A stretch of 64,000 nt of DNA, from positions 32,395,393 to 32,459,392 of the forward strand of contig OZ022349.1 of NCBI GenBank assembly GCA_963989245.1, in the 5' to 3' direction. The position numbers were made by a program, and so were the translations under genes. Positions within the stretch are counted from its first letter, which is position 1, and each line of letters begins with the position of its first letter. The notes under the pieces were generated by a model, which saw nothing but the letters and a program-made list of their open reading frames with translations, did no database searches and was not told where the DNA came from. This document shows, piece after piece, positions 1 to 11,607 of the stretch. This DNA is from Nansenia antarctica (taxonomy: Eukaryota > Chordata > Actinopteri > Argentiniformes > Microstomatidae).

Positions 1-167
1 AGTAGTGTGTTTTCATTGGCCACAGCGGAGAGTAGTGTGTTTTCATTGGCCACAGTGGAGAGTAGTGTGTTTGCATTGGCCACAGCGGAGAGTAACGTGT
101 TTTTCATTGGCCACAGTGGAGAGTAACGTGTTTTTCATTGGCCACAGCGGAGTAGTATGTTTTCATT
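1..167. repeat. 30-bp minisatellite, left part
   Basis: Five to six tandem units of 30 bp, each containing ATTGGCCACAGYGGAGAGTA followed by a T-rich stretch, run from the window edge. The same unit resumes at 638, so a single array has been split by the LINE fragment at 168-637. Units differ at a few sites (GCGG or GTGG, AGTAGTGTG or AGTAACGTG). The array is open in some frames only because of its periodicity; I see no coding function. Confidence 0.9.
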
Positions 168-637
168 TACATTTACATTTACATTTTTGGCATTTAGCAG
201 ACGCCTTATTCCAAAGCGACTTACAATCAATACATTTGAATACTAAGCATGTGAATCAGCAGTCCACCATTCGTTGCAGGAAGAGTACTCTAGCTCGGGC
301 CCGGGGCCACTGATAGAAGGAAAAACCTTCTCCCTATTATCGCCTTCTCCTAAAACTTTTTTTTATTTTTATTTTTTTGTATATTACTGGAGAAACTGAG
401 AAACAGTAAAAGGGGGGCAATAGAAGTTCTCAGGGACACAGTAGAGGGGAAAGCGGGTGTCTTTAGGAGACGTAGTGGTGAGGGTCAGAAGATGTCTCAG
501 GAGGAGCAGTTAAGATGTAACCTGAAGAGATGGGTCTTCAGTCTACGACGGAAGATGGGTAGTGACTCTGCCGTTCTGACAGCCGTGGGGAGCTCATTCC
601 ACCAGCGGGGAGCCAGTGTTGTGAAGAGACGTGATCG
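168..637 (-). mobile_element. 5'-truncated L2-type LINE fragment
   Basis: This stretch matches 42714-43164 closely, which is the 3' end of the longer LINE at 42714-45785. It shares the (CATTTA)n tail, the GGCATTTAGCAGACGCC box and the final RT-ORF codons read on the minus strand. It stops abruptly at 637, a typical 5' truncation. The flanks are the 30-bp minisatellite on both sides. TCATT occurs at 163-167 and again at 638-642, a plausible short target-site duplication. It encodes only the C-terminal tail of the reverse transcriptase ORF and cannot function. Confidence 0.85.
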
Positions 638-791
638 TCATTGGCCACAGTGGAGAGTAACGTGTTTTCATTGGCCACAGTGGAGAGTAGTGTGTTTTCA
701 TTGGCCACAGTGGAGAGTAACGTGTTTTTCATTGGCCACAGTGGAGAGTAGTGTGTTTTCATTGGCCACAGCGGAGAGTAGTGTGTTTTTT
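638..791. repeat. 30-bp minisatellite, right part
   Basis: Continuation of the 1-167 array with the same 30-bp unit, about five copies, ending in a degenerate unit. The following 792-870 is unique sequence in which I see no feature. Confidence 0.9.
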
Positions 792-870
792 TCCCCCAGT
801 GTACAATTAGCCTTTGGCAGGTGTTTCTCTGCATAACATGAATGAACCAACAACAGACAGGTAACCATCA

Positions 871-985
871 AAAAGGTGTGTGTGTGTGACTGTGTGTGTG
901 TGTGTGTGTGTGTGTGCATGCTTGTGTATGTGTGTGTATGCTTGTGTATGTGTATGTGTGCATGCTTGTGTATGTGTATGTATGT

Positions 986-1024
<39 letters not shown>

Positions 1025-1172
1025 CGTGTGTGTGTGTGTTTTTGTGTGTGTGTGTGTGTGTGTGAGCGTGTGTGTGTGTGTGTGTGTGTATGTGTGTGTG
1101 AGCGTGTGTGTGTGTGTGTGTGAGCATGTGTGTGTGTGTTTTTTGTGTATGTGTGTGTGTGTGTGTGTGTGT
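871..1172. repeat. Compound (GT)n microsatellite
   Basis: About 300 bp of GT dinucleotide with interspersed GTGAGCGTGT, GTATGTGTGC and TTTT interruptions. The same interrupted pattern (GTGAGCGTGT) resumes at about 9407 after the LINE, so this looks like the left half of one locus split by that insertion. All overlapping open frames are low-complexity artefacts. Confidence 0.9.
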
Positions 1173-1509
1173 AAACGACACTGTGTTGTATTTTAGTTAC
1201 CATATTTCCAAGTTACTTAGTGCTAAGCTGCTTCGTTCATTCATTTGAACTGTTACTGCTACTCCAAGAGGGTACCCAGGATCCACCTCACAGGATCCGT
1301 CACACACTCCGTTTTCGACGGAAGAGCGGGAGGTTTGAGGAATTGTTTGCTGTGCTGGATTTCGACTGGTTTTGACTATATTTTCTGATTAATAAACAAC
1401 ATTGACTTTGGATTTTGGACAACTGGACTTATTGTTAGTAGGATAGGCTACAGCTGTAGTGGGAGGTTTGCTTTCAACCTGGAATCCACAGCAGCAGTCT
1501 AGCTACAAC

Positions 1510-2782
1510 ATGGTACTCACCAATTGCCACAGCTGCCTCCATCTGATGAGGGAAGTTGAGGTCCTAAAGAATCGAATATCCATCCTCCACGATATCCATG
1601 AGAGTGAACTCCAGATTGACTCCTTCTACGAGGCTTCTCAGGTTGGCCATGAAACTACGAAGGATCCATTTCCTGAGGCACCAGCCCAAGAGGACTCAGC
1701 TCCGTGCCCCCTCCTCTCTATGGCTGCTAGAGGTGACCTCTCGGATCCGGAGGTTTTCATAGGCCCCGCTACTTCCACTGCAGCCCCGGAGGTCCTGGAG
1801 GACACGGTTCCATGCGTGGAGCAGGGCGATCGGTGGATCAGAACCGGGGCTAAGCCGAAGCAGCCGCTCTCGTGCTCCACCCCCCAATGGCCCCAGCTTC
1901 ACCGGGGAGATGGTAGGAGGGAACCTCCCTCCTCCGCCCCGATAACCACCTACAACCGCTTTGCTATCCTGGATGAGAAAGACTCTCCGACTCTCACTGG
2001 AGGCAACGAGATCCCAGTTTTACAACAGTCCTCCGCGGTACCCTCGATCAACTCCAACGCGTCCAGCAAAAAGAAGGAACGCCGCCAGCTGCTCAAATCT
2101 GCAGTTAGACGGCACTCGAGCTCTCACCAACTGGCTCAGGAGCCGCCGAGCATCGAAGCTGATCCGCCGGCCTCCGGTCGGAGAGTCTCGGCCCGGCTGT
2201 CTCCACCAGCTCCGCTCACTTTAATCCTCGGTGACTCGATTGTTAGAAACGTGTCTGTCCCCAATTCCCACACCGTGTCCAGTCCAGGTGCTACTGTCTC
2301 TGTCATTACAGACATGATCCGGGAAGTAGCCATGTCGTTCCCTTCGGCGGAGTCGCTCATTTTCTACACACGTCGGTACAAACGACACCGGTAAATTGCG
2401 TTCCGAACAGCTGAAGGATGACTTTTGCAAAATGTTCGCGGTGGTGAAACACCTCCACCTCAAGACTACAATCTCCGGTCCCACTCCCACGTTTGGCAGA
2501 GCCTGTGGTCGCTTCTCCAGATTACTGAACATCAACACCTGGCTTCGCTCCGCATGTCGCGATAACAACATAGAGTTCGTTGACAATTTCGACCTCTTCT
2601 GGCAACGCGGTGAACTATTTTCTGTTGATGGACTTCATTTGAACATGGCTGGTGCACATTTCCTATCTTGCAACCTCTCATACCAGGTACTTCACCCCGG
2701 CTTCACCAGTCTAGCTAGCCAACAGCCTTCTCACACTCTATCAATAACAACAGCCCCCAGACCTAGACCCCCCTCCCTCTGA
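1510..2782 (+). pseudogene. LINE ORF1, esterase-type, one frameshift
   Basis: The first ATG is at 1510 (MVLTNCHSCLHLMREVEVL). The N-terminus has a Cys/His pair and a short heptad-like stretch (residues about 10-35), followed by a low-complexity Ser/Pro-rich middle. At about 2228 the frame encodes GDSIVR, the catalytic-serine block of SGNH hydrolases. After a frameshift near 2365 the next frame carries HVGTND (block III) and, near 2625, VDGLHLNMAG with the Asp/His pair of block V. Esterase ORF1 proteins bind RNA or lipid in CR1-type LINEs; that is family knowledge. The frameshift separates the Ser block from the other two blocks, so this copy is non-functional. The product ends at TGA 2780-2782. 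Confidence 0.85.
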
Positions 2783-3439
2783 AACCCTGCTGGTCCCAGA
2801 CACAACGGTGATGGTTCCACTCTCCTCTCTGGTTTCCCCTCTGGTCTAGGATCAGCCCACATAGAGCATTATTGTTTTAACCAGTGATAGCTTGGCGGCT
2901 CTGGGGTCAGCCAGTTTTAACAGTAGTAACCAATATATCCCAGTAGTCTTTAATGTCCCGGTGCGCGCCTCGCAGGACCGTAGGCTATTACGTGGTGTCA
3001 ACATGCGCAATCTAATTAATATAGACAGACAACATACCACACACCATCAATCAGTCACCCATTTCCCTACCCTTACCCCGGCAAGTTTTAAAATGCGTAA
3101 AGGACTTGGTACAATTCACTGGAATATCCGTAGTTTGCGTAAAAATCTTGATCACGTGGTTGTATTAATTCAGTGGTTCTCAAACTTTTTATGTCAAGCC
3201 CCCCTTGGGAGGACAAAAAATGTGTGAGCCCCACCTCACCCCCAAAAAACTGTCACAACATGGGGCAATTTTACATTTATTGAACTGAACCACATAACAC
3301 TGTCTCCCAACAAAAAACCTAAAAATACAAATAACACAATATAATAAATCAACACAATAACAATATTTTTCAATTACAATTCTCAAGAAAATGAACACTA
3401 ACAATCAAGAACATCATAACATTACAGCATTAGTGGCTG

Positions 3440-6225
3440 CAATGAGCCTGTTTGGCACTGCAGATCTTTTCAAAACGGGGTAGCAGGCCTGACACTGCCA
3501 CTCTCAAGTCCTGCTCAATGTTGAGCCTAGATCTGTACTTTGTTTTCAGTGAAGCAACAGCTGAAAAGCCAGCCTCACAGAGATAGGATGTGGCGAAGGG
3601 AAGAAGGATGCCGACAGCCCTTTGCCCTATGAGTGGATTCTCCTTCTCCACACCAAGCCAGAATTCACTCAGTGTCTGACCATTGAACCTCAGCCTCAGG
3701 GTGGACTCAGAGGTCAGCTCGATGAGTTGGTCCTCTTCAGCAGAGCTGAAATCAGCAGGTGCTACGGATAGAGATACCTTATTTGTAATTAATTGCATAT
3801 TAAACACAACACGATTCAATTTTACAACAATCCATTCCAGGTAGTTAGTTAGTAACATACATACAACATTAATAAAATATAGGCCTACAGCACAACATAT
3901 TCACAGTTATATTTAGTCATCAAAATTGCCTACCAACCTGCTGCATTGAATGGATCCACCACCCAGTCATACTCAGCAGTGTTGTGTGGGAAGTATTTCT
4001 GGAACAATGCTCCCAGGGAAGAGATGTGTTGCTTCAGGCAGGGGATCACTGTGGTGGCATCACAATCACTGCTTTCTACAAACGTGGTCAGGTTCTGAAA
4101 AGGATCAGTATTTCCTTCATCAAGGCGCCTGCCCCACACCTCCAGCTTTCTGGTGAATGCGCTGACCTTATCTGCCAGGTGGGGTAGGTGTTTGTCTTTT
4201 CCTTGAAGCTGAAGATTCAGCTCGTTGAGCTTTCCAAACACATCACTGAGATAGGCCAGTTTCATCAGGAATTCTAAATTACTGAACTTGCTTGCAGATT
4301 CGTGCATTCCCACCTCCTCCATAAACACCCGAATCTCCTCTCTGAGCTCAAAGACTCGGGACAACACTTTCCCTCGGGAGAGCCACCTTGCTTCACTGTG
4401 AAACAGCAAAGCAGAGTGTTCAGCTCCCATTTCCTCACACAGTGCAGAGAACAGACGTGCTTTCAGCGGGCGGGTTTTGATGAAATTTACAACACCGATC
4501 ACTTCGGTCAAAACCTCATTTAGCTCAGGGCTAAGCTGCCTGGATGCGAGCGCCTCTCTGTGAATGACACAGTGTGTCCATTGCGCGTTTGGTGCAACGC
4601 GATTTATTAGCGCCTGCATTCCCTTCCTTTTCCCGGCCATTGTCTGCGCACCATCTGAGCAAAACCCCACACAGTTCTCCCATTTCAGTCCGTGTTCTGT
4701 CAGGTAAGTGTCAAGAATCCCAAATAGCTCATTAGCTGTCGCTCTCCCTGTCACATGCTTGCAAAACAGCAAGTCTTCATTCATTGACTCCGAATCTACA
4801 TAGCGGACATAAGAAATAAACAAGCAGTCCTTATTACTGTCAGTAGCCTCATCAACTTGCAATGCAAAACGTTTGTGTTTTGATTGATTGATTGAAAACT
4901 TTATTAGAAGATTTGCAGAAGTAGGTACATGAAAGTACATATTACATACAAGGTCAACTAAAAGGATAAAAAAAACAAGAAAGCCACTGGCTTATTTCAA
5001 TTGGGGTCCTTGATTCTCAATTCATCGTTACATGTAAGACAGACAAAAAAAACTAGTACTATCTACAAGATAATACAGACAAATAACTATTACTATCTAC
5101 AAGATAAACATACATCCATCATGGGAAGAACAATACAACAAAACATAAGGTATGTACAGCGGGTAGGACAGGTGGGGACATACACCACAGGTGGGGGCGG
5201 GGGACAAAACACAAAGTATGTACAGTGGGTAGTTCGGGTCTTTTAATCAGATTTTTGATTTAGAGGGTCCAGTTACGGATTGCAGCCTCCTGTAAATGTT
5301 TTTTGAGAGTGGTTTTGAAGGTGGGCAGTGTTTTGCACTCCTTTAAGATTATAGGAAGGGCGTTCCACATTTTTACTGCATAGTTTGCAAACGAGTTTAA
5401 CCCCTTGTTTGTGGTGCAACGCGGTTGAACGTGGTTCGTGGAGCTTCCTCTGGTGTTGTATGTGTGGACGTTGTTCACTTTTTGGAAGTATGTTGACAGG
5501 TACTTGGGTGTCTTTGTGGTGTAGCGTATCTTGAAGACCAGGCCCAGTGCAAGCTGCTGCACTCTGTCAACTACTCGTAGCCAATCAAGGCTCAAAAAAT
5601 GAGCAGCGGTTAGATGTGTCCTAGGGTTGAGGCCTAGCAGAAGCCTAACCAGTTTATTTTGGGCTGTCTGGAGTCTTGTTTTGGAGTTTAGTTTCTCTGC
5701 GAGTTGTTCCTCAAGGTCCTCTGACATCTCACCTATGCGTCTTGCAATGGTGTTGTTGGACAGGGGAAAGGTCTTCAATTTTGCAGCGGTTGTCTCATCA
5801 ATCAAAGTTGACACCATATCCAGTGCAGCTGGGAGTATGAGCTCCTCAGCTATGGTGTGCGGTTTCTTGCACTTCGCAATTCTGTATGCAACCTTGAATG
5901 ACGCTATTTGCGCTTTGGTACTTACGGATGCCGCTTTTGTCATATGAGTTTCTTGCTTTCTGTACTCTGTAAGTTTTCTTTTAAAGAAGGCCAGTGGCTT
6001 CTTTGCATCATTGGGGTGTGTTGTCTCAAGGTGCCTTTTTAACTTGTTTGGCTTCAGGCTGTCTGCTGAATTTTGAAATGTGTATTTATTATTGTCTGCT
6101 GTTCTGAGACATAGCACGCACAATGGTCTCTCCTCACCTCCCACCACATTCACGGTGAAGCCCATTGCAAGGTAAGCCTCGTCATACTTTCGAACAGTTT
6201 TTTTTTTTAACCATGTTTGTCGCAT
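3440..6225 (-). pseudogene. hAT transposase (BED + RNase H-like + dimerisation)
   Basis: The start is ATG at 6225 (MRQTWLKKKTVRKYDEAYL). A BED-type finger follows (CVLC at about residues 36-39, LKRHLETTHP at about 63-72). The frame ends at the LINE insertion (5676). Beyond it, 4882-3934 carries the catalytic core: FALQVDEATDS, VGFCSDGAQTM, THCVIHREAL, SEARWLSRGKV. An AT-rich intron with GT (about 3933) and AG (about 3764) ends separates the last exon, which holds the hAT dimerisation region (AVGILLPFATSYLCEAGFSAV) and stops near 3430. The frames on the two sides of the LINE insertion differ by one base, so excision of the LINE alone would not restore the gene. Non-functional. Confidence 0.88.
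4883..5676 (-). mobile_element. Truncated LINE 3' end inside the hAT
   Basis: The 3' tail is at the left (TGATTGATTGATTGAAAAC), followed by a 3' UTR with CTATCTACAAGATAA repeats. The minus frame to 5676 encodes the C-terminal tail of a LINE RT (RTHLTAAHFLSLDWLRVVDR, then NSFANYAVKMWNALP). TGTTTTG flanks it at 4876-4882 and 5677-5683 as a probable target duplication. The same 3' UTR recurs three times at 39761-41911. It is a 5'-truncated, non-autonomous copy of an element I cannot name. Confidence 0.85.
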
Positions 6226-9200
6226 TTTCCGTTTTTGTTTTCGCTGTCCCTGTCAGAAATGACTCCATTACGAAGATTATGAAGCTACAACTAGAACAAG
6301 TCAAAGAGTTCACCTGAGTGTTAATTGTTGACCTCCCCAGTCTCTCGCGCCCCACCAGTATTGCTACAGTATTGCTACTCCCCAGTCTATCGCGCCCCAC
6401 ACTTTGAGAACCACTGTATTAATTGAACAAACTTCCCCGGATATTGTTGTGTTGGGTGAAACCTGGCTCAGGATGAATGTTGATAGCTCTGACGTGAATA
6501 TTCAGGATTATAATCTCTTTAGAATGGATCGTTTGGGCAGGGGGGGTGGTATTGGTATATATGTTAAGTCACATTTTTCAGTTTCCATTTTACATGCAAT
6601 TTCTATTCCTGACTGCTTTGAATTTCTGGCTCTGAAAATCCATCATGGCCCAGACCCTCTGACGGTAGTTGGTATCTATCGCCCTCCCTCTGCCGATTCT
6701 CACGCCACTGACACCCTAGCTAACCTGCTTTCAAAATATACTGACAATGAAGTACTTGTTCTGGGTGATCTCAATATTAACTGGCTGAGTGATATTTCCT
6801 CGCAGATTAAAGATCTTGCTTGCAGCATAAACCTTTCACAATTGATTTTAGAACCAACTAGACCAAACCTCAACGATGACTCGAAATCTACATTATTAGA
6901 CTTAATTTTAACAAATAAGGCTAACAAATATACTAGTGGTGTCTTTGACCTGGGAGTCAGTGATCATTGTCCTGTTGCCTGTGTGAGAGATGTGAGGTTA
7001 AAAAAGACTACATCTCAGGTGATAACCAAGAGGAACTTCAAACGCTTTGATGCAGAGTTGTTCCTGAGGGAGCTGGATGGCTGCGACTGGGGTTGCGTGA
7101 GCTCTCTCGATGTCATTGAGGACGCTCTCGAATCCTTTATATGTACATTTAATTGCGTTGTGGATAGGCACGCCCCTTTTAAAACCACTAGGATAAAAGA
7201 TAGGGTAGTGCCTTGGTTCACTCATGAGCTATCTACCCTCTTTAATAACAGAAATAGTGCCTGGTCCCGTGCCAGACGTACTGGTGTCCCCCAACACTGG
7301 CTATACTTCAGACAGCTCAGAAATAAGTGCACTTCAGCCGTAAGGAAGGCTAAATCCGAATATTTCCTGAATCTGATAACCACCTCATACTCTAACCCTG
7401 CCAAATTCTGGAATGCAATTCATTTGACTAAAAATCGTCCTTCCAGTGCTCTCCCCCTTAGTATTACTGTTAATGACTCTGTGATCTATGATCCTAGCGA
7501 CATTCGCCTTGCTTTTAATAAACACTTCTCCGAAGCTGGTCACCTATTTGATAGGTTGTACCCTGGACACCCCTCTATGGTGGTTTCTAATGATACTGCC
7601 CTTGTGGACCGTGTCCCCCTTTTTACCTTTCAACCATTTACTTCCGCGGAGGTCCTCAAGGTTTTAGAAACTATTGACCCCAAATCATCCACTGGTGAGG
7701 ATAAACTAGACTCATTTTTTATAAAATTGGCTGCGCCAATTATCAGCACGCCGCTAACTTACATTTTTAATCTTTCAATTTCCTCTGGTGTATTTCCGTT
7801 GGTCTGGAAGTCATCGACCGATCTCCACTCTCCCATGCCTGTCTAAAGCACTTGAGACCTTGGTCAATTCTCAATTGAAACGCTTTCTATCAATCCACTC
7901 AATTCTTAGTCCCCATCAATCGGGTTTCAGACCAATCCATAGTACCATCTCTGCTATCACACTTGTAACTAACGACATAGTCTCGGCCTTGGACAAGAGG
8001 AAGCACTGCGTGGCCCTCTTTGTCGACCTCTCGAAGGCATTTGACACGGTCGATCACCACTTGCTCCTAGAACAGCTATCCGATATTGGATTAGATTTAG
8101 GTGCTTGTGCGTGGTTCCATGACTACCTTACCCTCAGGCGTCAGTGTATAAAATCTTCACTTGGCAATTCAGATTTTATAACGGTTACAAAGGGTGTCCC
8201 TCAAGGTTCGGTGCTGGGCCCTGTACTTTTTACCATCTATATTAATGAACTGGTATCTTCGCTAACCGGTTGCCACGTCCATTTATATGCCGATGATACC
8301 ATTCTTTATAGTACAGCAGATTCCCCACATGCTGCTACTATCAACTTGCAGCTAGCCTTTAACTCACTGCAAGACGCCCTCTCGAGGCATAAGCTAGTCC
8401 TCAACTCGAAGAAAACGAAATTCATGTTGTTTACTAGGTCTAGAAATGTGGACCTTACAAAGCTTCTTATATCCACAGTTGACGGCTCCTACATTGAGAG
8501 AGTTACCGACTACAAATATCTTGGGCTGTGGTTGGATGAGAAGCTATCATTCAAAACGCATGTCGACGGCCTCGCCTCCAAACTTCGGCAAAAGGTGGGC
8601 TTTCTTTACCGTAATCGGTCTAGCTTCCCCTTGCTTTGTAGGAAGAGAGTTGTCGAGGCGGTATTCCTGTCCGTATTAGATTACGGTGATGTTATCTATA
8701 GGCATGCAGCTTCATCTACATTGAAACAATTGGACTCAGTTTATCACTCAGCTCTAAGGTTTATTACCGGGGACAGTTATGACACTCACCACTGCATACT
8801 TTATGACAAGGTTGGCTGGCCCTCTCTTTCTCTGAGGCGCAGTTACCACTGGAACTTGTTCGTTTTTAAGGCCATCTGTGGCAAGCTTCCTCCTTATATC
8901 TCATCATTATTAGACTGGAGTCTTGCTACTTATGTGACCAGATCTAATAGTTGGCTTTCTTTTCGGGTTCCGTATGCGCGTTCAGACCTGGGTAAAACAG
9001 CCTTTTTTATTGATGCCCCTAATACATGGAACACTCTGCAGCAAACTCTCCGGTTGGAGGTCCTCCCCTCTGCCTCTACCTTTAAACTCCTGATGCAAAA
9101 ACTGTATTCCAATAATTGCACATTATTATTTTTTTAAGCACGTTAGACTCTCTGCCATCTATTGGTCAATTAAAGGCGATGACTATGGACCATTGCACAT

Positions 9201-9406
9201 CTATTTGCACCTGCTTTGATTGATCCATTTTGAAATGTGTATTTATTATTGTTATTGCTCTTATTGTGTCTTATTGTTGCACTATGTATGTTTATGTATT
9301 TATTATGTTGCAATGTATTTGTATATCCTGTACACTCGGCCCCACCGAAAATGAGGGTCTCCCTCAGTGGTCCCCGAGTTGAAATAAAGGCTTGAAATGA
9401 AATGAA

Positions 9407-9512
9407 GTGTGCGTGTGTGTGAGCGTGTGTGTGTGTGAGCGTGTGTGAGCGTGTGTGTATGTGTGTGTGTGTGTGTGTGAGCATGTGTGTGTGTGTGTGT
9501 GTGAGCGTGCTC
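9407..9512. repeat. (GT)n microsatellite, right half
   Basis: GT dinucleotides with GTGAGCGTGT interruptions, as at 871-1172. It begins directly after the LINE 3' end, which supports insertion of the LINE within one GT locus. From 9513 to about 9840 I see only short CCCTGGTAA repeats (9557-9583) and otherwise unique sequence without a gene. Confidence 0.85.
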
Positions 9513-9984
9513 CTTCCTCCTGCTCTCAGTCAGCATCTGAGGGGGGAAACGCACCTAACCCTGGTAACCCTGGTAACCCTGGTAAAGTGTCTCCATGTGG
9601 AATATTCCTCAGAAATACAGAATGAATACATTTATATTCTCCAGGTATATCTGTACATGTTTGAATGTCATTATGCACATCTGAGTGTCTGACTGGAGAA
9701 CATCCCTAGGCTGCTTGTTTCACATTCGGCACGGTAGATGTGGAGAACGATTAGTGGACCGAGCCAACACAGAGTCATGTCAAATGCCGGTTGAGAGAGG
9801 ACACTGGCGTTGCTTGTTCGCCACTTCTCCGCCCGAAATCTAGGTGTAATTGCAGTATACAGAGTAGATTGTCCTACAAAGACACTTAGATTTAGATTTA
9901 GTAATCAAAAAATTAATTAGACCCCTATATTTTCTTTTATCGAATTTGTTTTGTATGTTTCATTTTATTTTACTACTCAATCTT

Positions 9985-10078
9985 TTCAGTTTGTAAAGCG
10001 TCTTTGAGTGTCTAGAAAAGCGCTATATAAGTCTAATGTAGTATTATTATGATTATGATTATGATTATGATTATTATG
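9985..10078 (+). mobile_element. Retrotransposon 3' tail, (ATTATG)n
   Basis: TTTGTAAAGCGTCTTTGAGT, then AGAAAAGCGCTATATAAGT and an ATTATG repeat tail. This is the common 3' end of fish LINE/SINE copies that occurs in related forms at about 23820, 24360, 37440 and 51333. It abuts truncated L1 ORF2 sequence at about 10081. The upstream limit is unclear (perhaps about 9840). Confidence 0.65.
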
Positions 10079-10080
10079 TA

Positions 10081-11607
10081 ACCCAACAATGTAAACATTA
10101 GATAGAGTGGTGGTTTCAGTGATGGTCCTGTAGCTAAATGGACAAATACTGTAGATTGTTGTTGAAGAGAGAGAGTGGCATTTCGTGACTTCAATCCCTA
10201 GATAAGTGAATTTTTCTGTGGAAATCTTGAATGGAAAATCTAAAGCGTTTGGAGGGACAGAGTGGACCGGCATCAATATGCTTTTGTTCCAATTAATTCT
10301 GTATCCTGAAAATGTACCGAATACATTATTTTTTATAAGAGTGTTGGTATGGTTGTTTGTGGTTTTGTTATGTACAGAAGAATATCATCTGCATAAGGAT
10401 ATTTTGTTTGATGTTTCTTTTGTGTCATAGCCACAGATTTGGGGGTCTAGGCGAATACTCTGGGCAAGTGGTTCTATAGCTAGGCTAAATATCATTGCGG
10501 ATAGGGGCCACCCTTGTCTTGTCCCTCTGAATAATTTAAAAGGAGAAGATAATGTTTGATTTATAAGGATTTGTGCTGTTGGATTCCAATAGAGACGTTT
10601 AATCCATGCTAGAAAGTTATCTCCAAGGTTACAAGGTTACATGGCCATTCAATCTGGTCGAATGCTTTTTCAGCATCGAGCGTAAGTAAGGCCAGATCTT
10701 CATTTCCCCTCCTTTTTGTATACATAATATTAAAGAGACGTCTTAGATTAAAGGTCGAATTTCTATTTGGTATGAAGCCTGTTTGATCTGTGTGGACTAA
10801 ATTATTTAATAAAGGACTCAATCTATTTGCAAAAATTTTAGCATACAGTTTTCCGTCCAGATTTCGGAGACTGATTGGATGAAATTAGCCTACTTCCTGT
10901 GGATCGTTACCTTTTTTGTGTATCATTGTGATTGTTGCTTCAGTTAAGGTTGGAGGTAGAGTGCCATTTGATTGGGCCTGTGTGTACATTCTGTGTAAGT
11001 ATGGTGAAAGAATAGTGTTGAATTTCTTGTATAGTTCACTTGGAATTCCATCTGGCCTGGGGTCTTCCCATTTTTAAGAGACATAATGGTTTTTTGAATT
11101 TCTGTGATTCTGAGTTCAGCATTGAGGCCTTCACATTCTTCTTCACTTATTTTGGGCAGGTTACATTTATCAAGAAAATCATTCATAATTGAAGGTCCTG
11201 TGGGATTCTTTGATGTGTATAAATCAGAATAAAATTGTAGAAATCTATCATTTATGTCTTTGGGTTTTGTCAGTGTAGAACCATTGTTACTCTTGATCGC
11301 ATGTATTGTTCGGTCATTCTCCATTTTCCTAAGTTGTGGTGCCAGTAATCTGTGTGGTTTGTCTTCAAATTCAAAATATTTTTGCTTGGTGTATAGAAAA
11401 TGCTTTGCATATTTTTGTTGAGAGTATTTGATTATATTCATATTTCAGCTTTGCTATTCTTCTATGTAAATCAGTAGAGGGAATGTGAGCATTTTCCCTG
11501 TCTAGTTGTTCAATCTGTTCTTCTACTTTTCCTATTTCAGCTTTGTTCTTTTTTCTTCTTGCGGCTTCGAATGATAAACACATAACACAGCCTCTTAAAC
11601 AAGCTTT
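10081..11607 (-). pseudogene. L1 ORF2, reverse transcriptase part
   Basis: This continues the L1 ORF2 just after the endonuclease. Beginning at 11607 it encodes KACLRGCVMCLSFEAARRKK and a coiled-coil-like linker, then the N-terminal RT block (ITEIQKTIMSLKNGKTPG), HTDQTGFIPNRNSTFNLRR, LLTLDAEKAFDQIEW (first catalytic Asp), RGTRQGWPLS and a degraded stretch where the YADDILL-type box is frameshifted (near 10390). The 3' portion after YLGIEVTK is lost at 10081. At least three frame breaks are visible (near 11410, 10940 and 10600). Tx1/L1-group RT; inactive. Confidence 0.85.

Larger units (their letters stand above)
3171..6416 (-). mobile_element. hAT transposon, autonomous type, degenerate
   Basis: The ends are CAGTGGTTCTCAAACTTTTT and, inverted, CAGTGGTTCTCAAAGTGTGG. 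The flanking 8-bp duplication TATTAATT is at 3163-3170 and 6417-6424. Terminal CAG...CTG and an 8-bp duplication are hAT hallmarks. The minus strand encodes a BED-finger hAT transposase in at least two exons, broken by a LINE fragment at 4883-5676. It sits inside endonuclease codons of the older LINE. The transposase resembles the ZBED5/SCAND3-like vertebrate domesticates from its LQVDEATD, CSDGA and SEARWLSRG blocks; that placement is from memory. Confidence 0.93.
3003..9137 (+). pseudogene. LINE ORF2 (endonuclease + RT), interrupted
   Basis: The N-terminus (ATG candidates 3003 or 3093) gives LGTIHWNIRSLRKNLD, the start of an APE-type endonuclease. It is cut at 3171 by the hAT and resumes at 6425 with IEQTSPDIVVLGETWL, then YRPPSA, LGDLNINW and SDHCPV, the metal and catalytic motifs. 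RT follows from about 7640. Near 7814 roughly 13-16 codons before the NYRPIS-type block (here HRPIS) are missing and the frame changes. The rest, to TAA 9135-9137, has AFDTVDHH, GVPQGSVLGP and YADDTILYS, the RT catalytic blocks. It would nick target DNA and reverse-transcribe its own RNA if intact. The hAT insertion, the deletion and the frameshift make it inactive. Confidence 0.88.
1173..9406 (+). mobile_element. Near full-length CR1/L2-type LINE, split by a hAT
   Basis: A non-LTR retrotransposon with 5' UTR (about 1173-1509), ORF1 with an SGNH esterase-like domain, ORF2 with endonuclease and RT, and a 3' UTR ending in GAAATGAAATGAA at about 9405. Without the 3246-bp hAT and its duplicated 8-bp site it is about 4.98 kb, close to full length for the group. 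GT microsatellite flanks both ends. An esterase ORF1, an APE-type endonuclease and short 3' repeats are known traits of CR1/L2-like elements; the exact family name is not determined. It is dead: ORF1 is frameshifted, ORF2 is interrupted by the hAT and has an internal deletion. Confidence 0.85.

Noticed and set aside
876..1196. Cys/Val repeat protein frames
   Set aside because: (GT)n microsatellite translated.
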